From Achromobacter sp. B7 (GTDB taxonomy: Bacteria; Pseudomonadota; Gammaproteobacteria; Burkholderiales; Burkholderiaceae_B), in contig NZ_CP032084.1 of assembly GCF_003600685.1 (NCBI RefSeq), positions 3,100,001-3,164,000 of the forward strand: 64,000 nucleotides of DNA. The letters run 5' to 3'. The translations under genes and the position numbers were made by a program. This document shows, in pieces, positions 25,712 to 38,023 of the stretch. Position 1 is the first letter of the stretch. Each line of letters opens with the position of its first letter. The notes beneath the pieces were generated by a model. The model worked only from the letters and a program-made list of their open reading frames with translations. It was not told the origin of the DNA and searched no databases.

Positions 25712-25784
25712 AAAATATTCACGCATGCGGTTCCGCAATTCGATGCGTCGTTCGATTTAGGAAGCAAGAGTTCTAGCAACGTCC

Positions 25785-25933
25785 GTTTCGTTGTCTGGCT
25801 TCGTTGTCCGGCTTCGTTGGCCGCTTCGTTGGCCGCTTCGTTGGCCGCTTCGTTGGCCGCTTCGTTGGCCGCTTCGTTAGCCCGCTTCGTTGGCCGCTTC
25901 GTTGGCCGGCTTCGTTGGCCGGCTTCGTTGCCT
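25785..25933. repeat. 12-bp tandem repeat between fecR and the TonB receptor
   Basis: About twelve units are built on CTTCGTTGGCCG. Several central ones are perfect; the outer ones differ by a base or have an extra G or C. The array ends about 50 bp before the receptor ATG. In the receptor frame it is open and would read as repeats of AASL, but no ribosome site supports translation from there. Confidence 0.93.
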
Positions 25934-25984
25934 CTCCACCCGCTTCCTTCATTGACCCCTCGCACGAGCGCACAGGTTTCCGTC

Positions 25985-28375
25985 ATGTCTCACCGCTTTC
26001 CCTCCGCGCCAGCGCTGGCGCTGGCCATCGCCGCCGTCTTCGCCCCCTGGGCGCCGACCTTGCATGCGCAGTCGGCGCCCGCCGCCGACCTGCGGTCGTT
26101 CGACATCCCCGCCGCCCCGGTGGGCCAGGTGCTGACCCGGCTGGCCAATGAAACCGGCATCTTGCTGGCCGCGCCGCCCGACCTGCTGGCCGGCCGCCTG
26201 AGCGGCGGCGTGCGGGGCCGCTATACACGCGCCGATGCATTGACCCAGGCATTGGCCGGCACCGGCCTGCGCGCCACGCGCGAGGCGCCCAACCAGTTCC
26301 GCCTGTCCGCCCTGCCCGCCGCCGGCGCCACCACGCTGGAAGCCGTCACCGTCACGGGCAGCGCCGTGGACACCGGCCTGCCCCCCGTCTACGCAGGCGG
26401 CCAGGTGGCCAGCGGCGGTCGCATCGGCCTGCTGGGCAACATGAGCGACATGGACACCCCCTTCAGCGCCACGCAATACACGTCCAAGCTGATCGAGGAC
26501 CAGCAGGCGCAGAACATCGGCGACGTACTGGTCAACGACCCGTCGGTGCGCAACACGTATTCACGCGGCGCGGGACGCGATGAATTCAATATCCGCGGCT
26601 TCACCCTGTTCAACTACGACGTGTCGTTCAACGGCCTGTACGGCGTGTCGCCGCGCAACGCCAGTTCGCTGATCGGCGTCGAACGCGTGGAAGTGCTGCG
26701 CGGCCCCAACGCCTTGCTCAACGGCATGGCACCGTACGGTTCGGTGGGCGGCGCGATCAACCTGGTGCCCAAGCGCGCCGGCGCCGAGCCGCTGAACCGC
26801 TACACCGTCAACTACATTGGCGACTCGCAGTTTGGCGTGCACGCCGACCTGGCGCGCCGCTATGGCGACACCCAACAGTTCGGCGTGCGCCTGAACGTGG
26901 CCGGCAGCGGTGGCGACCTGCCGCAAGACGGCTCCAAGGAAAACCTGGGCGCCGTGGCCCTGGGCCTGGATTACCAGGCCGAACGTTTCCGGCTGGACGG
27001 CGACATCAACTATCAGAACCGCACCACCGATGCGCGCAGCGGCTTGCTGTTTCCGCCGCCGCCGGGCGTGGACATCGGCGCGGCGCCCGACGCGCGCCGC
27101 AACTTCTTTCCGTCATGGACCTATTGGAAGACCAAGGAATGGTCGGGCGCCCTGCGCGCCGAATACGACCTGACGCCCGACTGGACGGTGTACGGCGCCA
27201 TCGGCGCGCGCAAGCACGACTTTGAAAGCCTGCAAACCAGCTGGCTGATGCTGGACGGCAACGGCGACATCGGCGCCGTGCCGGCCCGGCTGAACGAGAA
27301 CCTGTTGAGCAAGACAGGCGAAGTCGGCCTGCGCGGGCGCTTTAACACCGGCGCCGTCAAGCATGAGCCATCCATCAGCGCCAGCGCGCTGGACATCGAT
27401 TATTCGTCGGCCCGCATCCGTTCGCGCACCGTGTTCTCAAACCTGTACGACCCGGCCGACCTGCCCAAGCCGGACATCGCGCGACCGGGCGACCTGCCCA
27501 AGACCAGCGAGTCGCGCCTGTACAGCGTGGCGCTGGCCGACAAGATCTCGTTTCTGGATGACCGCGTGCAGGTCATTGCGGGCTTTCGGCACCAGCGCAT
27601 CGAGTCCACCAACTTTGACGCCGCCACCGGGCGCAGCACGTCGGAATATGCCAAGTCGGCCGTCACGCCCGCCTTCGCATTGACCGTGCGCCCCACCCAG
27701 CGCCTGTCCCTATACGGTAACTACATCGAAGGCTTGAGCCAGGGCGGCACCGCGCCCGAAGGCTCGGTCAATGCGGGGGAAATGTTCGCGCCAGAAATTG
27801 CCAAGCAGATCGAAGTGGGCGGCAAATACGACTTTGGCGAATTCTCCACGACGTTAAGCGCGTTCCAGATCGAAAAACCCAGCAGCTTTCTGGACCCCGA
27901 CACCCGCCGCTACGTATCCAACGGACAGCAGCGCAATCGCGGCCTGGAATTGTTGGTGCAAGGCGACGCCGCGCCCGGCGTGCGATTGCTGGGCGGCGTG
28001 GCCTATACCGACGCGCGCCTGACGCGCACCGAAGGCGGTGCCAATGATGGCAACTGGGCGCCGGCCGTGCCGCGCTTTCAGTTCAACGCGGCAGCGGAAT
28101 GGGACACGCCCTTTCTGCCCGGCCTGACCGTCACGGCGCGCATGTTGCGCACCAGCCAGCAGTATGTCGACGTGGGCAACACGCAGACGATTCCCGGCTG
28201 GACGCGCTTTGATCTGGGCGCGCGCTACGCGTTCAACGCCAGCGGCACGCCGATGGTGGTGCGAGCGACGGTGGAAAACGTGTTCAACAAGAACTACTGG
28301 CAGTCGGCCGCGCGGGAAGGCTTGACCGTCGGCGCACCGCGCACGGTGCTGCTGTCGGTCTCGGCCGAGTTCTGA
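25985..28375 (+). CDS. TonB-dependent siderophore receptor with STN signalling domain
   Basis: This is a 796-residue outer-membrane receptor. A signal peptide (to about residue 29, cleavage near LHA/QS) is followed by the STN domain (LRSFDIPAAPVGQVLTRLANETGILL). A TonB-box-like TLEAVTVTGSA comes next, then the plug (DVLVNDPSVRN, FNIRGFTLFNYDVSFNGLYG, RVEVLRGPNALLNGM) and a 22-strand barrel ending in VLLSVSAEF with terminal Phe. The FhuE/FpvA-like layout and the upstream sigma/anti-sigma pair indicate uptake of a ferric siderophore with self-induction. The ligand is not identifiable. The start is set by the signal peptide. Confidence 0.93.
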   Translation: MSHRFPSAPALALAIAAVFAPWAPTLHAQSAPAADLRSFDIPAAPVGQVLTRLANETGILLAAPPDLLAGRLSGGVRGRYTRADALTQALAGTGLRATREAPNQFRLSALPAAGATTLEAVTVTGSAVDTGLPPVYAGGQVASGGRIGLLGNMSDMDTPFSATQYTSKLIEDQQAQNIGDVLVNDPSVRNTYSRGAGRDEFNIRGFTLFNYDVSFNGLYGVSPRNASSLIGVERVEVLRGPNALLNGMAPYGSVGGAINLVPKRAGAEPLNRYTVNYIGDSQFGVHADLARRYGDTQQFGVRLNVAGSGGDLPQDGSKENLGAVALGLDYQAERFRLDGDINYQNRTTDARSGLLFPPPPGVDIGAAPDARRNFFPSWTYWKTKEWSGALRAEYDLTPDWTVYGAIGARKHDFESLQTSWLMLDGNGDIGAVPARLNENLLSKTGEVGLRGRFNTGAVKHEPSISASALDIDYSSARIRSRTVFSNLYDPADLPKPDIARPGDLPKTSESRLYSVALADKISFLDDRVQVIAGFRHQRIESTNFDAATGRSTSEYAKSAVTPAFALTVRPTQRLSLYGNYIEGLSQGGTAPEGSVNAGEMFAPEIAKQIEVGGKYDFGEFSTTLSAFQIEKPSSFLDPDTRRYVSNGQQRNRGLELLVQGDAAPGVRLLGGVAYTDARLTRTEGGANDGNWAPAVPRFQFNAAAEWDTPFLPGLTVTARMLRTSQQYVDVGNTQTIPGWTRFDLGARYAFNASGTPMVVRATVENVFNKNYWQSAAREGLTVGAPRTVLLSVSAEF

Positions 28376-28385
28376 CCCACGCCGG

Positions 28386-28481
28386 GGTCTGGTCCGCGCC
28401 GGGTTCGATCTACACCGGGTGAGATCTGCGCCGGCTTCGATCTGCACCGCCTTCGATCTACACCGGCTTCGATCTACGCCG
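28386..28481. repeat. 16-bp tandem repeat between convergent genes
   Basis: Six 16-bp units of the type GCTTCGATCTACACCG start just after the TonB-receptor stop. The last unit contains the TAG stop codon (28474-28476, reverse strand) of the convergent REC-kinase gene. Confidence 0.9.
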
Positions 28482-29613
28482 GCGCGCCGCGCTGGCTGTC
28501 GCGCGGCAGGTCCACCCGGAAGCGCGTCACGCCGTTACGCGATTCGGCGCCGATGCGGCCGTGATGGCTCAGCACGATCTGCTGCGCGATGAACAAGCCT
28601 AGCCCCAGCCCGTTGTGGCTGTCAGCCCGACGCTCCCCGCTACGAAAGGGATTGAACAGGTGCGGCAGCAACGCCGGTGGAATCGTGCCGCCGTTGCTGA
28701 CCGTGACCGTGACGCGGTCGGCCACTGTGCCGTCGGCGTGCACATGCACCGGGATGTCGCGGTCGCCATGATGCAGGGCGTTGCCGATCAGGTTGGCAAA
28801 CACCTGGCACAGGCGGTCGCCGTCCCAGACGCCCGCCATGTCGCCCACGAATTCGCATTCGATCTGCCGGTCGGGCCGGCCCGTCTGCGCTTCGTCCACG
28901 GTGCGGCGCACCAGTGCATCCATGCGCTGCTGGGCCGAGGCCAGCGTCAAGCCGCCCGCCTGCCGGATACGCGTAACGTCCAGCAGGTCTTCGATCAACC
29001 GCGCCATGCGCTCGCTGCTTTGCAACATGCGCTGGGCCAGGCCCGCCACGCGGCCGGGGTCCGTCTGCCGCTGCAACAAGGACGCCCCCATCACGATCGA
29101 CTGCAAGGGCGTGCGCAGGTCATGGCTCAACACGGCCATGAACATCTCGTTGATGCGCAAGGCTTCGGTGCGCTCTTCCAGCTGCTGCGCCAGCGCGCGC
29201 TTGCGCTCATGCAACTCGAAAAAGACGTTTGCCTTCATGCGCAGCATGTGCGGGTCGATGGGCTTGTACAGAAAATCCACGGCGCCGCTTTCATAGCCGC
29301 GAAACTGCCAGTTGTGTTCGCGCGAACCGGCGGTGATGAAGATCAGCGGAATGTGGCGCGTGCGCTCGCTGCCCCGGATCAGTTCGGCCAGCTCGAAGCC
29401 GTTCATGTCGGGCATCTGCACGTCCAACAGCGCCAGCGCGACGTCGCCGTGGTTCAGCAGCAGTTCAAGCGCTTCGGGGCCGGATTGGGCCTTGAGCACC
29501 TGGATCTTTTCATTTTGCAGCAGCGCTTCCAGCGCGATCAGATTTTCGGGAATGTCGTCGACGAGCAGGCATTTGATTCTTTCTTCTTGCGGTTTGGCAG
29601 ATGTCAGGAACAT
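28474..29613 (-). CDS. Response-regulator/histidine-kinase hybrid (REC-HisKA-HATPase)
   Basis: This 379-residue soluble protein begins with a receiver domain (CLLVDDIPENL, phospho-acceptor Asp64 in LLDVQMPDMNG, Lys in FLYKPID). A short coiled coil follows, then HisKA with His164 in VLSHDLRTPLQSIV and an HATPase with NLIGNALHHGD and NGLGLGLFIAQQIV. It has no sensor or membrane segment, so it is probably switched by phosphorylation of its receiver. It is the last gene of a leftward signalling cluster, 23 bp after cheB. The final codons lie in a 16-bp repeat array. Confidence 0.92.
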   Translation of the reverse strand: MFLTSAKPQEERIKCLLVDDIPENLIALEALLQNEKIQVLKAQSGPEALELLLNHGDVALALLDVQMPDMNGFELAELIRGSERTRHIPLIFITAGSREHNWQFRGYESGAVDFLYKPIDPHMLRMKANVFFELHERKRALAQQLEERTEALRINEMFMAVLSHDLRTPLQSIVMGASLLQRQTDPGRVAGLAQRMLQSSERMARLIEDLLDVTRIRQAGGLTLASAQQRMDALVRRTVDEAQTGRPDRQIECEFVGDMAGVWDGDRLCQVFANLIGNALHHGDRDIPVHVHADGTVADRVTVTVSNGGTIPPALLPHLFNPFRSGERRADSHNGLGLGLFIAQQIVLSHHGRIGAESRNGVTRFRVDLPRDSQRGAPA

Positions 29614-29636
29614 GGTGTCAAAGCGGGGGGTAAGGG

Positions 29637-30278
29637 TTACAGCGCGGGCTGCGTCGGCAAGCGGGCAAGCATCGCGGCGATCTCGTCGGGGGCCAATTGG
29701 TCATCAACCGCGTGCCGGGCCAACGCCGCTTGCGGCATGGTGGGCATTGAGGCGGACGACGGCGACTGCACCACGGTGCGACCGCCGGCGGCATGAATGG
29801 CAGCCAGGCCCTGCGCGCCGTCCTCGTTCGCGCCGGACAGCAGGATGCCCATCAGCCGGTCGCCATAGCAGTCGGCAGCCGAATCGAACAAGACGTCAAT
29901 CGACGGCCGTGAAAAATACACGGGCGCGCCGACCGACAACGCCAATCGCGGCCCCTGGTCCACCAACAGGTGGTAATCCGGCGGCGCGAAGTACAGATGA
30001 CCCGGCTGTATCCAAAGCTGATCTTCCGCCTCCAGCACGGGCAAGGCGCAGCGTTCACGAAAAATATCCACCAGCAGGCTGCGTCGGTCACGCGGCAAAT
30101 GCAGCACGATGATCACGGCCGCGCACAGGCGCGCCGGCAAGGCGGGAATCAGCACGTTCAGCGCGTCAAGCGCGCCCGACGAGCCGCCGATGACGATGGC
30201 GTCCCACGGGCCCGACGGCGTCCTTGTCGCCGCGCTTGCCGCCGCGCTTGCCGGAAGGGTCGGCGCGCCCGAGCTCAC
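29637..30278 (-). CDS. CheB-type methylesterase domain protein without receiver
   Basis: This 213-residue protein is a single CheB methylesterase domain. The likely triad is Ser33 in IGGSSGAL, His60 in VLHLP and Asp153 in GANEDGAQG. Chemotaxis CheB has an N-terminal receiver domain that controls it; here only about 24 low-complexity residues precede the catalytic domain. It overlaps cheR by 4 bp (ATGA). With no chemoreceptor, CheA or CheW nearby, the pair probably modifies another signalling protein such as the neighbouring kinase. That role is inferred. Confidence 0.9.
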   Translation of the reverse strand: MSSGAPTLPASAAASAATRTPSGPWDAIVIGGSSGALDALNVLIPALPARLCAAVIIVLHLPRDRRSLLVDIFRERCALPVLEAEDQLWIQPGHLYFAPPDYHLLVDQGPRLALSVGAPVYFSRPSIDVLFDSAADCYGDRLMGILLSGANEDGAQGLAAIHAAGGRTVVQSPSSASMPTMPQAALARHAVDDQLAPDEIAAMLARLPTQPAL

Positions 30279-31114
30279 AGCCCCGCCTTTTTGCGGTAGA
30301 TGCGTTCTTCAAGCACAAAGTCGTCAAAGTTGTCGGCCTGCCCCGTGAACCGCAGGGATTCGCGCGAGCCCAGGCCAAGAAAGCCGCGGTGCACCAGTGC
30401 GTCATGGAACAAGCCCAGCGCGCGGTTTTGCAAGTCGCGCTCGAAGTAGATAAGCACGTTGCGGCACGATATCAAGTGCACTTCGGCGAACACGCTGTCG
30501 GTGGCCAGGCTGTGATCGGAAAATACCATGTGTTCGCGCAGCCGCTTGTCGAACACCACCCGTCCGTATCGGGCCGTGTAGTAGTCAGACAGCGAGCTCA
30601 ACCCGCCCGAGCGCGCGTGGTTGCTGGAAAACGCGGCTACGCGGTCCAGGTCGAACACGCCTTGCTCGGCGGCGCGCAGCGCATGCGGGTTGATGTCGGT
30701 GGCGTAGATCAGCGCGCGGTCCAGCAAGCCCTCTTCGGCCAACAGGATGGCCAGCGAATAGACCTCTTCGCCGGCGCTGCATCCGGCCACCCACACTTTG
30801 ATCGACGGGTAGGTGCGCAGGATGGGAATGACCTCGGTGCGCAGCGCCTGAAAGTAGCCGGGGTCGCGAAACATGTCGCTGACCTGCACGGTCAGGAACT
30901 GCAACAGCGCGGTGAATACCGCCGGTTCATGCAGCACGCGGTCTTGCAACTGCGATAGCGTTTTGCAGCCGAATTGGGTTAGCGCGGTTTGCAGCCGCCG
31001 CTTCAGGGACGCCTGCGCGTACTCCCGAAAATCGTAGTGGTAGTGGTGGTAGATGGCATCAAGCAGCAGACGCTGCTCGATGTCGGCAATACGCGCTTTG
31101 GCAGAGGCAGGCAT
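30275..31114 (-). CDS. CheR-type protein methyltransferase
   Basis: This is a 279-residue SAM-dependent glutamate O-methyltransferase. The helical N-terminal domain (FREYAQASLKRRLQTALTQFG) is followed by the methyltransferase fold with KVWVAGCSAGEEVYSLAIL, ATDINPHALRAAEQGVF and ISCRNVLIYFERDLQ. It is encoded 35 bp downstream of a large hybrid kinase and overlaps the CheB-domain gene. This arrangement of kinase, CheR and CheB occurs in several proteobacteria outside chemotaxis operons. The methylation target is not known. Confidence 0.92.
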   Translation of the reverse strand: MPASAKARIADIEQRLLLDAIYHHYHYDFREYAQASLKRRLQTALTQFGCKTLSQLQDRVLHEPAVFTALLQFLTVQVSDMFRDPGYFQALRTEVIPILRTYPSIKVWVAGCSAGEEVYSLAILLAEEGLLDRALIYATDINPHALRAAEQGVFDLDRVAAFSSNHARSGGLSSLSDYYTARYGRVVFDKRLREHMVFSDHSLATDSVFAEVHLISCRNVLIYFERDLQNRALGLFHDALVHRGFLGLGSRESLRFTGQADNFDDFVLEERIYRKKAGL

Positions 31115-31149
31115 GGTGGTGTTCAGCGTAAAAAAGCGCGGACGCGGCG

Positions 31150-34578
<3,429 letters not shown>

Positions 34579-34683
34579 GGTAGCGGTGGCGGTTCAAGGT
34601 AGGGGCGAGTGCCGCTGCCCGACGACGCGGCGGCCCCAGAACATGAACGAGGCGCGGTCGTGGCTAACGGCCTTAAGCGCTGG

Positions 34684-34710
34684 ACTATACCTGTTTTGAA
34701 CGCGTCTCAA
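34684..34710 (-). promoter_or_regulatory. Possible sigma-70 promoter of the hybrid kinase cluster
   Basis: On the minus strand TTGAGA (34710-34705) and TATAGT (34689-34684) are separated by 15 bp, about 105 bp before the kinase ATG. The short spacer makes this a tentative call. Confidence 0.35.
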
Positions 34711-34804
34711 CATGTGGAACAGAGCTGAAACCATCCACCCTGCCCGCGCGGCGAAACGCGGGCCGCGACTACGCCCCGCGCCACCGCTTTGCCGCTGGAT
34801 TGCC

Positions 34805-35791
34805 TTACTGAACCCGCAGCTTGCCGTCCGCGATGATCTTGGCCCATTTGGCCTGCTCACCGGTCTGGAACGCCGTGAATTGCGCGGGCGTATTCGGCGT
34901 GTAGGCCAGGCCCAACGCCTTCATCTTGGCGTTGACTTCGGGCTTGGCGATGATGGCCGCAATGGTCTGGTTCAATCGGTCGACAACGGCGGGCGGCGTG
35001 TTGGCAGGCGCGTAGATGGCCTGCCAGCTACTGACGTCAAAGCCCGCGACACCCGCCTCCTGCATGGTCGGCACGTCGGGCATGACGTCGGTGCGCTTGG
35101 CGGACGTGACTGCCAGCGCGCGCACTTTGCCGCTTTGAACGTAGGGCAAGGCAACCAGCGCGGTTTCGAACGAACTGGGAATCTGGCCGCCGATCAAATC
35201 CTGGATGGCCGGCGCGCTGCCCCGATACGGCACATGCGTCAGATGCGCCCCGGTCAATTGCTTGAACACCTCGCCGGAAAGATGCTGCGACGTGCCTTGC
35301 CCGGCCGAGCCGAACGCGATGGTGTCAGGGTTGGCCTTGCCGGCCGCCACCACGTCCTGCACGGTTTTGTACGGCTGGTTTGCGCCGACGAGCAGCACGT
35401 TCGAAATGCTGCCCAGCAAGATCACCGGCGCAAAATCGCGGGCGGCGTTGTAGTTGATGCCGGGCAACAACGACGGGTTGATGGCGTGCGTGGCGATGGT
35501 GCCCAGCAGCAGCGTGTAGCCGTCCGGCTTGGCGCGCGCGACGGCGTCGGCGCCCAGCACTCCGCCCGCGCCGCCCTTGTTTTCCACCAGCACGGTCTGG
35601 CTCAGGCTGGCGCCGAGTTCCTGTGCGATGAGGCGCCCAAGAATGTCCGAGGTGCCACCCGCTGCAAATGGCACCACCAAGGTGATGGGCTTGGCGCGCG
35701 GCCAGTCGTCGGCGGCATGGGCCGAGGCGGCGGCCAGGGTGGTCAGGGCCAAAGCGGCGAACGTGCGGCGCAGCAGGGGGAATGCCTTCAA
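34805..35791 (-). CDS. Bug-family tripartite tricarboxylate transporter receptor
   Basis: This 328-residue periplasmic binding protein has a Sec signal peptide (LLRRTFAALALTTLAAASAHA). The Bug hallmarks are ITLVVPFAAGGTSDILGRLIA, VLVENKGGAGGVLGADAVA and HVPYRGSAPAIQDLIGG. It diverges from the second kdgD copy across a 270-bp region that contains GTACG-TTGT-CGTAC and related elements. This mirrors the garD/kdgD-1 locus, which also has a Bug gene. An aldarate or related sugar acid is therefore a likely ligand, by context only. No membrane components of the transporter are adjacent. Confidence 0.93.
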   Translation of the reverse strand: MKAFPLLRRTFAALALTTLAAASAHAADDWPRAKPITLVVPFAAGGTSDILGRLIAQELGASLSQTVLVENKGGAGGVLGADAVARAKPDGYTLLLGTIATHAINPSLLPGINYNAARDFAPVILLGSISNVLLVGANQPYKTVQDVVAAGKANPDTIAFGSAGQGTSQHLSGEVFKQLTGAHLTHVPYRGSAPAIQDLIGGQIPSSFETALVALPYVQSGKVRALAVTSAKRTDVMPDVPTMQEAGVAGFDVSSWQAIYAPANTPPAVVDRLNQTIAAIIAKPEVNAKMKALGLAYTPNTPAQFTAFQTGEQAKWAKIIADGKLRVQ

Positions 35792-35821
35792 GCGTGTCTC
35801 CTAGGGGGTTCTTCTAGTCTT

Positions 35822-35837
35822 GTACGTTGTCGTACGA
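35822..35837. promoter_or_regulatory. Operator-like palindrome upstream of the second Bug gene
   Basis: GTACG-TTGT-CGTAC is an exact inverted repeat (35822-35835), 31 bp upstream of the Bug start. Its TTGT centre and outward GTAC/GTAT arms match the palindrome in front of the GntR gene (37081-37106). Confidence 0.5.
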
Positions 35838-35955
35838 CTTATGGAGAAAGGAGAATACTTCGTTGGCGGACCGCGTTTCAATCTAGGGTAATTCCGAATT
35901 CGGGGTGCCTCTGTAGGCGGTGTCTCATAGGGACGACATGGAATTTTCGCTGCCA

Positions 35956-35993
35956 TTGCATCGAACGGGTTGTATGTTGTACGATGACATACA
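35956..35993 (+). promoter_or_regulatory. kdgD-2 promoter with overlapping operator
   Basis: TTGCAT (35956-35961) and TACGAT (35980-35985) with 18 bp between them form a plausible promoter. The -10 lies in GTTGTACGATGAC as at kdgD-1. It is flanked by an inverted repeat TGTATGT (35971-35977) / ACATACA (35987-35993), so this site carries both types of half-element. Confidence 0.6.
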
Positions 35994-36065
35994 TCTACTC
36001 CAGGCCAAGGATTTTTCCAGGCCGTCCCATGGTTCTACCCCCTCCTTTTTTATTGGATGACAGGC

Positions 36066-36980
36066 ATGACGACTCCCCAGGAACTCAAAGAAATCGTATC
36101 GGAAGGTTTGCTGTCCTTCCCCGTGACGGACTTTGACCAGAACGGCGATTTCAACGCCAAGACCTACGCCGCGCGCCTGGAATGGCTGGCCCCGTATGGC
36201 GCCACCGCGCTGTTCGCTGCGGGCGGCACTGGCGAGTTCTTCTCCCTGGCGCCCCAGGAATATTCCGACGTCATCCGCACCGCCGTGCAGACCTGCGCCG
36301 GCAAGGTGCCGATCCTGGCCGGTGCAGGCGGCCCCACCCGCACCGCCATCGCCTACGCACAAGAAGCCGAGCGCCAGGGCGCCAAGGGCATCCTGCTGCT
36401 GCCGCACTACCTGACCGAAGCCTCGCAAGACGGCATCGCCGCGCACGTGGAAGAAGTCTGCAAGTCCATCAAGATCGGCGTCATCGTCTACAACCGCGCC
36501 CAGTCCCGCCTGTCGGCCGACAGCCTGGAACGCCTGGCCGAACGCTGCCCGAACCTGGTCGGTTTCAAGGACGGCATTGGTGACATCGAAGCCATGGTGC
36601 GCATCCGCCGCAAGATGGGCGACCGCTTTTCGTACCTGGGCGGCCTGCCCACGGCTGAAGTCTATGCCGCCGCCTACCGCGCGCTGGGCGTGCCGGTGTA
36701 TTCGTCGGCCGTCTTCAACTTCGTGCCCAAGACCGCCATGGACTTCTACCGTGCCATTGCCGCAGGCGATTCCGACACCACCAACCGCTTGCTGGATGAT
36801 TTCTTCCTGCCGTACCTGGAAATCCGCAACCGCAAGGCCGGCTACGCCGTCAGCATCGTCAAGGCTGGCGCCAAGCTGGTCGGCCACGACGCCGGCCCGG
36901 TGCGCGCGCCGCTGACCGACCTGACCGGCGAAGAGCTGGAAATGCTTAACGCCCTGATCAAGAAGCTTGGCCCGCAGTAA
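36066..36980 (+). CDS. kdgD: 5-dehydro-4-deoxyglucarate dehydratase, copy 2
   Basis: This 304-residue enzyme is identical to copy 1 except for one residue (Leu for Met in the sequence EELEMLNAL). The nucleotide sequences differ at about 25 positions by eye, nearly all synonymous. Six of these fall in the first 40 bases and most of the rest lie in the last third, while roughly 240 bases in the middle are identical. The reaction and active-site residues are those given for copy 1. The start at 36066 is chosen to match the paralogue; an ATG at 36057 would add three residues. It is flanked by a Bug receptor and a GntR regulator, so copies 1 and 2 may serve different substrates or inducers. Confidence 0.94.
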   Translation: MTTPQELKEIVSEGLLSFPVTDFDQNGDFNAKTYAARLEWLAPYGATALFAAGGTGEFFSLAPQEYSDVIRTAVQTCAGKVPILAGAGGPTRTAIAYAQEAERQGAKGILLLPHYLTEASQDGIAAHVEEVCKSIKIGVIVYNRAQSRLSADSLERLAERCPNLVGFKDGIGDIEAMVRIRRKMGDRFSYLGGLPTAEVYAAAYRALGVPVYSSAVFNFVPKTAMDFYRAIAAGDSDTTNRLLDDFFLPYLEIRNRKAGYAVSIVKAGAKLVGHDAGPVRAPLTDLTGEELEMLNALIKKLGPQ

Positions 36981-37012
36981 GCGGCCACGTACCCGCCGCT
37001 CGGCTGAGAAAG

Positions 37013-37042
37013 AACGCCCTCTGGTTTGAGGGCGTTTTTTTT
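37013..37042 (+). terminator. Intrinsic terminator after kdgD-2
   Basis: AACGCCCTC (37013-37021) pairs with GAGGGCGTT (37028-37036) around a 6-base loop and is followed by a T-run to 37042. Confidence 0.9.
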
Positions 37043-37080
37043 GCTTACGCATCCCGCGCAACGAGCCATTGCCGAATACT

Positions 37081-37106
37081 CAGCCTGTATGTTGTCATAC
37101 AGGCTG
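37081..37106. promoter_or_regulatory. Perfect 26-bp palindrome upstream of the GntR gene
   Basis: CAGCCTGTATG (37081-37091) and CATACAGGCTG (37096-37106) are exact reverse complements around TTGT. The inner part TGTATGTTGT...CATACA matches the kdgD-2 operator, which has seven extra bases between the same halves. It lies about 190 bp before the GntR start and after the kdgD-2 terminator, so it is best read as an operator for the regulator itself. Confidence 0.7.
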
Positions 37107-37294
37107 ATGTTCTGAACGTCCTTACCGTTGCCGTGTCGGCGTGAAAGCCCCTGGTCCGCGCCTTGTCCGGGCCTTCAACGCCACCTCGATCGCCCCTTCG
37201 TACAAGCGGCCGCGATGCCCGGAAAGCGTACACTTGCGGCTCCGGACGCGGGCCTAACGCCCGCTGCAACTGCCCCACCCTTATAAGAGAGACG

Positions 37295-38023
37295 ATGGAA
37301 ACTCCCGCCCGGCCCCGCCAGCGTTCGCGCCTGACAGACGTGGTCATCCAGGAACTGAACAAGCGCCTGGACGCCCGCACCTATCGCGCCGGCGACAAGC
37401 TGCCGTCGGAACATGCGCTGTGCGATGAATTCAACGTCAGCCGCACGGTCATCCGCGAAGCGGTTGCGTCGATGCGCCTGAGCGGCCGGTTGGTCAGCAA
37501 GCCCGGCATCGGCGTATTCGTCACCGAAGACCGCGAAAAGCCCATCGACTTTGTCATCGAACCCGCTACCGACCCGCGCTGGGCGCTGCACATCATGGAG
37601 TTGCGCGCCGGGCTTGAGGTCGAAGCCTGTGGCCTGGCGGCCGAGCGCCGCAGCGCCTCTGACCTGAGCGGCATCGTGGAAGCGTTCGACGCGTTCAACC
37701 GGGCCACGCGCGACATGGAAGCCGCCGTCAAGGCCGACTACGAGTTCCACCTGTCCATTGCCAAGGCGTCCAACAACCCGCACTTTCCCGCGCTGCTGCG
37801 CGCGGCGGTGCGCGACGTCATGCTGGACTTGAACATCAAGCACGGCGGCAAGACCCCCGAAGAGCTCGAAACCTACGAAACCCGCAACGTGCGCGAACAC
37901 GAAGCCATCCTGACCGCCATCATGCGCCGCGACCCGGGCGCCGCGCGCGCCGCCATGGCCCGCCACCTGGGCGACAGCATCGCCCGATACCGCAAGCTGC
38001 TGTCGCAGGCGCCCGCGCAATAG
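37295..38023 (+). CDS. GntR-family regulator, FadR/FCD subgroup
   Basis: This is a 242-residue protein. The winged helix-turn-helix lies at residues about 10-75 (YRAGDKLPSEHALCDEFNVSRTVIREAVASMRLSGRLVSKPGIGVFV). An FCD effector domain follows (ELRAGLEVEACGLAAERR, DYEFHLSIAKASNNPHF, EHEAILTAIMRRDPGAARAAM), with Asp and His residues that usually bind a metal and a carboxylate ligand. FCD regulators commonly control sugar-acid catabolism. Placed after kdgD-2, it is the natural candidate to bind the GTTGTACGA/TGTATG sites at both aldarate loci. AGAGAGA precedes the ATG; the frame is open upstream but has no support. Confidence 0.92.
   Translation: METPARPRQRSRLTDVVIQELNKRLDARTYRAGDKLPSEHALCDEFNVSRTVIREAVASMRLSGRLVSKPGIGVFVTEDREKPIDFVIEPATDPRWALHIMELRAGLEVEACGLAAERRSASDLSGIVEAFDAFNRATRDMEAAVKADYEFHLSIAKASNNPHFPALLRAAVRDVMLDLNIKHGGKTPEELETYETRNVREHEAILTAIMRRDPGAARAAMARHLGDSIARYRKLLSQAPAQ

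Noticed and set aside
25817..25984. N-terminal extension of the TonB receptor made of AASL repeats
   Set aside because: It precedes the natural signal peptide and has no ribosome site; it comes from the 12-bp minisatellite.
34742..34763. GCCCGCG/CGCGGGC hairpin before the second Bug gene end considered as terminator
   Set aside because: It lies within neither gene's 3-prime end in a useful orientation and has no T-run; likely chance in GC-rich DNA.
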